This document shows positions 5,845 to 11,001 of a stretch of 13,733 nucleotides of DNA, one piece after another (position 1 is the first letter of the stretch; each line of letters opens with the position of its first letter). The DNA is from Mageeibacillus sp. UBA5734 (lineage in GTDB: Bacteria; Bacillota; Clostridia; Saccharofermentanales; UBA5734), in the NCBI GenBank assembly GCA_002419365.1, contig DIGA01000019.1, positions 1-13,733 of the forward strand, read 5' to 3'. Under the pieces are notes generated by a model that was given only the letters and a program-made list of their open reading frames with translations, was not told the origin of the DNA and searched no databases. The position numbers were made by a program, and so were the translations under genes.

Positions 5845-6510
5845 TTATTGACCCAGTTCCATATCCGGAGTTTTTTCTCCAGGCACAGAATAGCTGCCCG
5901 TGGTTGTTTCGGCGACCATGGGCAGTTTTATGTGCCGCGTCCACTGGATCACCAGATCGGTCACCTCATCACACATCATGCTGATGGCAGCTGTATTGGA
6001 GACAGCTGGTCCCGGACTGTTCTTTGTCTTGATACAGTAGCGGATGTCTCGTTCAATCTGGCTGTACGGAACCTTGAATTCCTCAGCTATGAGCGGATAG
6101 AGCATTTTGCTCACCGGACGGAGCATGCGGTCATTGCCTGCTGCCACGACCAGCATGTAGCGCAGATAGCGGTACCCCTTGAGACGAGGCATCAGCTGCC
6201 AACGTCTCATGACCTCATCGACAGCCAGAACCCGCAGGGGTTTGAGCTCGTCCGGGTCCATCATCATGTCGCGGACCAGCTTCTGAGTTGTGTCCATGAT
6301 GCGCCGGGCAGCCAGTGGTGTACCTTTGCGCCCATCCACCAGATACTGCATCCGGCCGGCTGTGTCCATCATGCCGACCATGCCCTGTCGTTTGATCATC
6401 CGTGACACATGGTCCAGCAAATCAAAATCCGATGCAGCGATAAAAAAACCGGTCTGGTCAGCCGGTGCGAGCCTGGAAAGTCTCCGCTGGATGGATTCCT
6501 CTCGTCTCAT
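5845..6510 (-). CDS. Spo0A C-terminal-domain DNA-binding protein with an atypical N-terminal half
   Basis: Residues about 93-165 (counted from ATG 6510) resemble the DNA-binding domain of Spo0A: LKGYRYLRYML, then VSKMLYPLIAEEFKVPYSQIERDIRYCI, matching the Spo0A helices around its VLYPDIAKKF and RVERAIRHAIE segments. The first 90 residues are not a normal phosphoacceptor receiver; FFIAASDFDLLDHVSRMIKRQG and the following MMDTAGRMQYLVDGRKG look like a shortened receiver-like unit without the acidic pocket and phosphorylatable Asp. About 55 extra residues follow the DNA-binding part. The ATG at 6510 has AAGGAGG ten bases upstream; the longer TTG start at 6534 would overlap that site. It lies downstream of HPr, 153 bases away. 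I infer a Spo0A-related transcription factor not controlled by a classical phosphorelay. It is not Spo0A itself. Confidence 0.8.
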   Translation of the reverse strand: MRREESIQRRLSRLAPADQTGFFIAASDFDLLDHVSRMIKRQGMVGMMDTAGRMQYLVDGRKGTPLAARRIMDTTQKLVRDMMMDPDELKPLRVLAVDEVMRRWQLMPRLKGYRYLRYMLVVAAGNDRMLRPVSKMLYPLIAEEFKVPYSQIERDIRYCIKTKNSPGPAVSNTAAISMMCDEVTDLVIQWTRHIKLPMVAETTTGSYSVPGEKTPDMELGQ

Positions 6511-6536
6511 ACAAGTATGACCTCCTTGACACAAGT

Positions 6537-6569
6537 CCTGCTTCCACTGCGCTGATATGTAGAAGCAGG
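6537..6569 (-). repeat. 8-bp hairpin in the leader of the Spo0A-C-domain gene
   Basis: On the minus strand CCTGCTTC (6569-6562) pairs perfectly with GAAGCAGG (6544-6537) around a 17-base loop. The stem ends about ten bases before the AAGGAGG ribosome binding site. It could affect translation or mark an RNA end; no T-run follows. Confidence 0.4.
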
Positions 6570-6663
6570 TGTTTGATCATTGTGCCAGCAGGGGCATGCC
6601 ATTGTGAATCAACTGGTCCGGAAATTTTTGTCGAGCCTGCAACCGCGTCAGAATCTCCTGCGC

Positions 6664-6924
6664 CTATTCAGTCAGACTTTTTAAAAATGCCTCCAGGGAT
6701 TCAAGCGCCACAGCCTCATCCTCGCCATCGCAATGGATCGTGATGCACTGGCCCTGTCGAATGTTGGCAGCCATCATGTCCAGGATGTTGCGGGCCGGGA
6801 TGTACTGGCGCCCGGCCCGGACCACAATCCGGCAGCGGTATTGCCTGGCCCTGGCACAAAAAAGGCTCGCCAGGCGAGCATGCAGACCCGATGGATTGCC
6901 AATGCAGACTGTACGAACAATCAT
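6664..6924 (-). CDS. HPr family phosphocarrier protein lacking the regulatory Ser46
   Basis: The 86-residue protein has the HPr length and the active-site motif NPSGLHARLAS with His15, which accepts phosphate from PEP via enzyme I in the PTS. At the position of the regulatory serine, where Firmicutes HPr usually has KSIMGVMS, it has R45-N46-I-L-D-M-M, so Ser46 is replaced by Asn and HPr kinase could not modify it there. The ATG is seven bases after GGAGG. The start overlaps the stop of the preceding membrane-protein gene (ATGA), suggesting coupled translation. It may be a second, dedicated HPr rather than the main sugar-PTS one. No enzyme I or EII gene is in the window. Confidence 0.85.
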   Translation of the reverse strand: MIVRTVCIGNPSGLHARLASLFCARARQYRCRIVVRAGRQYIPARNILDMMAANIRQGQCITIHCDGEDEAVALESLEAFLKSLTE

Positions 6925-7373
6925 GGCAAATCCTCCCCGACTGCTTCCCGGATGGCCAGGCCTCTGGAATTGACGACCGTTGTTTCGATCAAAGTGGCCC
7001 GGACGAGATAGCCACTTCTGGGCGTGAATTCGATCCGGTACTGGCTGCCAGGCTCCAGCGCCACCTGCCACTGATTGTAAAAGTAGTGACGCCCACCGGT
7101 TGTCAGGCTGTTCCAGCCCAAGTTTTGGCGTCCGACTTGCACTTCTTCGATCGCGTATGTTTCAGTCAGCAGATTCACCGTGTCGAGCAGGCGAGGCACG
7201 GTGAGGGACAGCATCAGAGCCAGGAACAACCCGGTCAGTGCCACTGGGGCCAGATAGCCCAGGGCCAGACGGTTGCGCCGTTCCTGATTGACTCTCAGTG
7301 CCTTGAACAGCATGACCAGGACAACCAGGCTCATGATGGCGGATAAGAACAAGCTCCAGAAAAAAAAGATCAA
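6921..7373 (-). CDS. small membrane protein of unknown function, upstream of HPr
   Basis: I do not recognise this 150-residue protein. It has two hydrophobic helices (about 2-25 and 38-60) joined by a basic loop (RVNQERRNR), then a roughly 90-residue soluble C-terminal part predicted to be mostly strand, with YRIEFTPRSGYLVRATLIE near 112-130. By the positive-inside rule the loop would be cytoplasmic and the C-terminal part outside. The start is uncertain: TTG at 7373 with a GGGGGA site six to seven bases upstream is the best choice, since no in-frame ATG lies before the first helix. It is the first gene after a strong promoter and overlaps the HPr start by four bases. Confidence 0.65.
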   Translation of the reverse strand: MIFFFWSLFLSAIMSLVVLVMLFKALRVNQERRNRLALGYLAPVALTGLFLALMLSLTVPRLLDTVNLLTETYAIEEVQVGRQNLGWNSLTTGGRHYFYNQWQVALEPGSQYRIEFTPRSGYLVRATLIETTVVNSRGLAIREAVGEDLP

Positions 7374-7426
7374 ATCCAGTCCCCCACTTAGTGCCTGTAC
7401 AAAATGACAGGCTTGTGATGGGCAAC

Positions 7427-7455
7427 ATTATAGCATGATGTTAATTTCTGGTGAA
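7427..7455 (-). promoter_or_regulatory. extended -10 promoter of the membrane protein-HPr operon
   Basis: On the minus strand TTCACC (7455-7450, 4 of 6 to TTGACA) lies 17 bases from a perfect TATAAT (7432-7427), preceded by TGC to make an extended -10 element. The first gene starts about 54 bases downstream of the -10 box. Confidence 0.7.
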
Positions 7456-7460
7456 TGCGC

Positions 7461-7489
7461 TCGACCAGAGCTCCATATCGGTGTACAAT
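7461..7489 (+). promoter_or_regulatory. promoter of the HPr-like gene, back to back with the minus-strand promoter
   Basis: TCGACC (7461-7466, 4 of 6) lies 17 bases from TACAAT (7484-7489, 5 of 6). Only five bases separate its -35 box from that of the opposite promoter, so the two could be regulated together. Confidence 0.5.
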
Positions 7490-7566
7490 GAGCTCGCCAC
7501 CTCCATATGGCAACAAACAGCAACTACGCCTTCGGGCTTTTCTTAGATGATGAGGAACAGAAAAAT

Positions 7567-7818
7567 ATGAACAACTTTGAAACCGTCAAAGAATTTACAG
7601 ATATTTTGGTTAACTGCCAGGGAAAAGTGACTTTTATTACGGCGCAGGGTGACCGTCTCGTTACGGACAGCATGCTTTCAGCCTTGGTTGGCTTTGCTTC
7701 GCTGATTTCTGTCGCCGGATCGATGGACGTCCGGTTCGAGTGCGAACACCCTGCCGATTGTGAAAAATTGCACCATTTCATGCGCCAGCACAAACTCGGT
7801 ATCTATCGCAACACCTGA
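7567..7818 (+). CDS. HPr-like-fold protein without the catalytic histidine
   Basis: The 83-residue protein aligns by pattern with HPr after its active-site loop. KVTFITAQGDRLVTDSMLSALVGFASL (about 20-46) mirrors HPr strands two and three and the KSIMGVMSLGI helix, and DVRFECEHPADCEKLHHFM mirrors the last strand and helix. No HAR motif is present at the start, so it cannot carry PTS phosphate as HPr does. Ser35 falls where HPr has Ser46, which would make it Crh-like in principle. The start is placed at ATG 7567 with GAGGAA nine bases upstream; a longer frame from 7507 has no ribosome binding site and starts close behind the promoter. The similarity is weak and judged by eye; it may be only a structural relative. 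Confidence 0.55.
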   Translation: MNNFETVKEFTDILVNCQGKVTFITAQGDRLVTDSMLSALVGFASLISVAGSMDVRFECEHPADCEKLHHFMRQHKLGIYRNT

Positions 7819-7820
7819 TA

Positions 7821-7839
7821 CCTGAGCTCCTCAGGAGCT
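7821..7839. repeat. GC-rich inverted repeats after the HPr-like gene
   Basis: Two overlapping hairpins are possible: CCTGAG-ctc-CTCAGG (7821-7835) and AGCTCC-tca-GGAGCT (7825-7839). They start two bases after the stop codon. There is no T-run, so this is at most a weak or factor-assisted terminator. Confidence 0.35.
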
Positions 7840-7871
7840 GGTAATAGCCGGTTCCAGCCCGAAAAAGCGGC

Positions 7872-7899
7872 TTGACTATCCCTTTCAGTGCGCTAAAAT
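7872..7899 (+). promoter_or_regulatory. promoter of the feoA-feoB-dtxR operon
   Basis: TTGACT (7872-7877, 5 of 6) is followed after 16 bases by TAAAAT (7894-7899, 5 of 6). Transcription would start near 7906, inside the inverted repeat at 7898-7917, leaving an 88-base leader before feoA. Confidence 0.7.
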
Positions 7900-7917
7900 G
7901 TTAACCGAAGTTAACAT
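7898..7917. promoter_or_regulatory. likely operator of the iron-responsive regulator
   Basis: ATGTTAACCGAAGTTAACAT is a perfect inverted repeat of 8-bp arms around CGAA. It overlaps the last bases of the -10 box and the predicted start site, where a bound repressor would block RNA polymerase. The regulator encoded at the end of the same operon is the obvious candidate. The site differs from the classical DtxR box in sequence and spacing. Confidence 0.65.
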
Positions 7918-7921
7918 CAGG

Positions 7922-7979
7922 CCAGTGTCCTGTCTTGGCTGTGTTCGATTGCACTTGGCCGTTACAGGACCATCACTGG
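7922..7979 (+). other. long imperfect stem-loop in the feo leader
   Basis: CCAGTG (7922-7927) pairs with CACTGG (7974-7979), and the adjacent TCCTGT (7928-7933) pairs with ACAGGA (7964-7969), giving twelve pairs with a four-base bulge (CCAT) on the 3' side. The 30-base interior can fold further (GGC 7937-7939 with GCC 7958-7960). The stem ends two bases before the AAAGGA ribosome binding site of feoA. It matches no riboswitch class I can recall. Confidence 0.5.
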
Positions 7980-7993
7980 TGAAAGGATCCGTC

Positions 7994-8233
7994 ATGCCTG
8001 TGCCGCTTTCAGAGTTCAAGCCCGGAGAGAGCGGGACCATTGTCTCCATCCAGGGCACCGGTGCTTTGCGCCAGCGCCTGATTGCCATGGGTGTCACACC
8101 GGGCACATGGCTGATCGTCAGAAAATTTGCCCCATTGGGCGATCCGATGGAAATTCGTCTGCGCAACTACAACCTGTCTATTCGCAAGCGCGATGCCGCC
8201 ATGATTGAAATGCTGCGGGAGGACCGTCTGTGA
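7994..8233 (+). CDS. feoA: ferrous iron transport protein A (FeoA)
   Basis: The 79-residue protein is a single SH3-like FeoA domain. The family patterns are LSEFKPGESGTIVSIQG, then LRQRLIAMGVTPGTWLIV and the C-terminal GDPMEIRLRNYNLSIRKRDA. FeoA is a small cytoplasmic partner needed for FeoB activity. ATG 7994 is chosen because AAAGGA lies seven bases upstream and the translation then begins as FeoA proteins do. The longer frame from 7898 would start inside the promoter. The end overlaps feoB by four bases (GTGA), so translation is coupled. Expression should follow the operator and leader upstream. Confidence 0.95.
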   Translation: MPVPLSEFKPGESGTIVSIQGTGALRQRLIAMGVTPGTWLIVRKFAPLGDPMEIRLRNYNLSIRKRDAAMIEMLREDRL

Positions 8234-10437
8234 ACATTCACCTGGCGCTGGCCGGCAATCCCAACTGCGGCAAGACGACTTTGTTCAACCGCCTGACAGG
8301 CACGCGTCAGACGACGGGCAATTGGCCTGGCGTGACGGTCGAGAAAAAGGTCGGTGTGATCCGGCGCGGACCCAATCTGTTTACCCTGGTCGATCTACCC
8401 GGGATCTATTCCCTGTCGCCCTATTCGATCGAGGAAATTGTCACCCGCAACTACATTCTGGAAGACCAGCCGGACGTGATTGTCAACATCGTCGATGCCA
8501 GCAATCTCGAGCGCAACCTGTACCTGACCCTGCAGCTGAAAAAACTCGGCCGGCCCATGATTGTGGCCCTGAACATGATGGATGAAATCGAACAGCGGGG
8601 CGACCTGTTGCACCTGGAGCGCCTCGAAGCCCTGCTTGGCATGCCTGTCGTGCCCATTTCCGCCAAGCTCAACCAGGGCATCCTCGAGCTGATCGATGCC
8701 GTCAGGACCCTGGCCATTTCACTCGGGCACAGGGACGGAGACCACCACCACATCCTGTCTGAACGGCCATTCGGCAACGAAGCGGTCCCGCTTGACCAGC
8801 CTGGCCATGTCCAGACAGGCCGCGGACACGAGCGCGGTCCAACTGGTCGTGAGCGCGGGCTGGTGGGTCGAGAGCGGGGACCGGTCAGTCAGCCGCACCA
8901 TCCCGCCATCCATCCGGCAGCCAGCCCCATTCATCCCAAGGGCAAAGGCAAGCCACACCAGCCCTTCAACCAGCCTACCGGACCCGGCCACAGGCATCCC
9001 CCCCACGGACAGGGACATGGCCTCGGATCCGGGCACGGACCTGGCGCAGGCGTTGGCCAGGGCGCTGGCTTGGGCCGGGCCCTGCAGGCTGAACACGACC
9101 ATACCAGCGAGCAGCCGGAAACCCTGGCCCGATTGCCGCTCGATTTCAAACCCGAGACGGATGAAGAAACGCAGATCCTGTACCAGGAAGCCGCCCGCAT
9201 CACCCGCCAAGTCCTGGAGCATCGCCAGCACCCATCTGATTTGACCCGCTCCGACCGGATCGACCAGGTCCTGACCCACCGCATCTGGGCGTTGCCAATC
9301 TTCCTTGCGATTTTGTTCCTGGTTTTCCAGCTTACCTTCCACGAAAACCTGGGCGGTCGCCTGACTGGCTGGCTGGACGTCTTTTTCAGCGAAATTTTCA
9401 GCGGCTGGGTGCGGGCCGGCCTTGAGCTGGCCGGAGCATCGCCCTGGGTCATCTCCCTGGTCGTCGATGGCATCATTGCCGGTGTCGGTGGCGTCCTGAC
9501 CTTCCTGCCCCAGATCGCCCTGCTGTTCATGTTCCTGTCCGTTCTCGAAGACACTGGCTACATGGCCCGGGCTGCTTTCATGGTTGACAAGCTGTTCCTC
9601 AAATTCGGCCTGTCCGGACGCAGTTTCATCCCGATGCTGATGGGGTTTGGCTGCACCGTACCCGCCATCATGGCCGCCAGATCGCTGGAAAACCAGCGCG
9701 ACCGGCGCCTGACCATCATGATCACACCCTTCATGTCGTGTGGCGCGCGCATGCCGATCTATGCTTTTTTCGCCGCCATTTTCTTCCCCACCCATAAAGG
9801 TCTTGTAACCTTTTCGATGTATGTGCTTGGTGTCATCGTCGCCATCCTTTCGGCGGTCCTCCTGAGCAAAACCGTCCTAAGAGGCAGTGAGGCTCCTTTT
9901 ATCATCGAGCTCCCCCCCTACCGGCTGCCTGATACCAAATCCTTGTTCCTGCATATCTGGGACAAAGTCCAGGATTTCATCATCCGGGCCGGTACATTGA
10001 TTTTTGCCATGTCGGTCGTGATCTGGATTTTCCGGACCTTCACGCTGACCTTTTCCATCGCCACGGACAGCTCGCAAAGCATATTTGGCCTGTTGGGCAG
10101 CCTGATCGCACCACTGCTTTCTCCCCTGGGTTTTGGCAACTGGCAGTCCAGCGTGGCCCTTTTGACCGGATTGATCGCCAAAGAAGCCGTCGTGGCCTCG
10201 CTGGGCATCCTGTTCACCCCGGAGCAGATCGCCTTGACCTTCACACCACTTGCAGCCTATGCCTTCATGACCTTCACCCTGCTTTATACGCCCTGCGTCG
10301 CGTCACTCGGCGCCCTGGCCCGCGAAATGCAGAGCTGGCGCTGGACACTGGCCGCCATTCTCTATCAGATCGGGGTTGCCTACCTGATCTCCCTGCTGGT
10401 CTATCAAGGCGGCCGCCTGATCGGCCTTGCCGCCTGA
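8230..10437 (+). CDS. feoB: ferrous iron transporter FeoB with a histidine-rich linker insert
   Basis: The 735-residue inner-membrane Fe2+ transporter starts at a GTG that overlaps the feoA stop; GGGAGGA lies seven bases upstream. The N-terminal G domain shows G1 GNPNCGKTT (9-17), Thr36 in PGVTVEK, G3 DLPG (55-58), G4 NMMD (115-118) and G5 SAK (144-146). Residues about 167-300 are an unusual low-complexity stretch with 18 histidines, many glycines and prolines and a heptapeptide repeat. A helical region (about 311-350, ending LTRSDRIDQVLTHR) follows and leads into the multi-helix membrane domain. That domain has both conserved gate motifs, GFGCTVPAI (472-480) and MSCGARMPIYAF (502-513). The insert lies between G domain and helical domain, both of which look intact, so the protein is probably functional. 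It lies between feoA and the regulator gene. Confidence 0.97.
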   Translation: MNIHLALAGNPNCGKTTLFNRLTGTRQTTGNWPGVTVEKKVGVIRRGPNLFTLVDLPGIYSLSPYSIEEIVTRNYILEDQPDVIVNIVDASNLERNLYLTLQLKKLGRPMIVALNMMDEIEQRGDLLHLERLEALLGMPVVPISAKLNQGILELIDAVRTLAISLGHRDGDHHHILSERPFGNEAVPLDQPGHVQTGRGHERGPTGRERGLVGRERGPVSQPHHPAIHPAASPIHPKGKGKPHQPFNQPTGPGHRHPPHGQGHGLGSGHGPGAGVGQGAGLGRALQAEHDHTSEQPETLARLPLDFKPETDEETQILYQEAARITRQVLEHRQHPSDLTRSDRIDQVLTHRIWALPIFLAILFLVFQLTFHENLGGRLTGWLDVFFSEIFSGWVRAGLELAGASPWVISLVVDGIIAGVGGVLTFLPQIALLFMFLSVLEDTGYMARAAFMVDKLFLKFGLSGRSFIPMLMGFGCTVPAIMAARSLENQRDRRLTIMITPFMSCGARMPIYAFFAAIFFPTHKGLVTFSMYVLGVIVAILSAVLLSKTVLRGSEAPFIIELPPYRLPDTKSLFLHIWDKVQDFIIRAGTLIFAMSVVIWIFRTFTLTFSIATDSSQSIFGLLGSLIAPLLSPLGFGNWQSSVALLTGLIAKEAVVASLGILFTPEQIALTFTPLAAYAFMTFTLLYTPCVASLGALAREMQSWRWTLAAILYQIGVAYLISLLVYQGGRLIGLAA
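8824..8886 (+). repeat. three 21-bp tandem repeats within feoB
   Basis: The units encode GHERGPT, GRERGLV and GRERGPV (residues 199-219). In DNA the core GAGCGCGG recurs every 21 bases (8830, 8851, and GAGCGGGG at 8872). Such in-frame repeats suggest the linker grew by local duplication. Confidence 0.85.
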
Positions 10438-10469
10438 TCAACCAACTCCGCCCGGGGGATGGAATTTTT

Positions 10470-10856
10470 ATGAAGCATACACCACTCTCACCTGCTGTGG
10501 AAGATTTTCTGGAAGCCATCCTGGCATTGGCTCCGGACGGTCATGCTGTCCGATCGGTCGATGTTGCCACTCAGCTGGGTATCTCCCGGGCTGCCGTCAG
10601 CAAAGTCCTGGCCAATCTGGTCCAGGCCGGTCTGATCGAGCACACGCCTTACGGCAGCATCCAATTGACAGACTCAGGCCTCGCTCGAGCCCACCTGATC
10701 ACCCAGAGCCACCAGATGCTCAAGCGTTTCCTGATCGAAATCCTCAAGATCGACGAAAACACGGCCGAACAGGATGCCTGCCGGCTGGAACATGTCATCA
10801 GCGACGAAACACGGCAGAAATGGCTGCACTACATCGCCCGGACTTTGCCGGAGTAA
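10470..10856 (+). CDS. DtxR/MntR family metal-dependent transcriptional regulator
   Basis: The 128-residue protein has an N-terminal winged helix-turn-helix (about 29-66, VDVATQLGISRAAVSKVLANL) and the metal-binding dimerisation domain (about 72-125). It lacks the SH3 domain of long DtxR/IdeR proteins and so has MntR length. By alignment in memory, Asp12 and Glu15 in AVEDFLEAI match MntR Asp8 and Glu11, and His81 matches MntR His77. ACRLEHVISDE closely matches DtxR ACRWEHVMSDE, placing Cys104 at DtxR Cys102. The gene is 32 bases after feoB with GGGGGAT upstream, so it is the third gene of the operon. The likely role is an Fe2+-dependent repressor binding the inverted repeat at 7898-7917, giving negative autoregulation. 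Manganese sensing cannot be excluded. Confidence 0.92.
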   Translation: MKHTPLSPAVEDFLEAILALAPDGHAVRSVDVATQLGISRAAVSKVLANLVQAGLIEHTPYGSIQLTDSGLARAHLITQSHQMLKRFLIEILKIDENTAEQDACRLEHVISDETRQKWLHYIARTLPE

Positions 10857-10948
10857 GCAGCGACGGGACCGGGAGCGGGCGCGCGGGGCACCTTGACTGG
10901 CAATGACCTTGATCGGAGCCAGACTTGGCGTGAAGAGTGACCCAAATC

Positions 10949-10960
10949 CGGCAATTGCCG
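10949..10960. repeat. 12-bp palindrome between the feo operon and ligA
   Basis: CGGCAATTGCCG is a perfect palindrome in the 145-base gap (10857-11001) between converging genes. I see no intrinsic terminator with a T-run in this gap. Confidence 0.4.
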
Positions 10961-11001
10961 ATAATCGCACCAGGGATCACGCGAGGGCCGGTCCAGCTCG
11001 C

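Noticed and set aside
6925..7071. N-terminal extension of the HPr frame
   Set aside because: The extra 49 residues are out-of-frame sequence of the upstream membrane-protein gene; a good ribosome binding site precedes ATG 6924.
7821..7839. Intrinsic terminator after the HPr-like gene
   Set aside because: Hairpins are possible but there is no T-run, so it is listed only as a repeat.
8719..9795. A 358-codon open frame on the minus strand opposite feoB
   Set aside because: It is the complement of a gene with clear FeoB motifs, has no ribosome binding site, and arises from the codon bias of GC-rich coding sequence. Its translation resembles no known family.
10857..11001. Bidirectional terminator or small RNA between the feo operon and ligA
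   Set aside because: Only a 12-bp palindrome and weak 5-bp pairings are visible; no T-runs or promoter.
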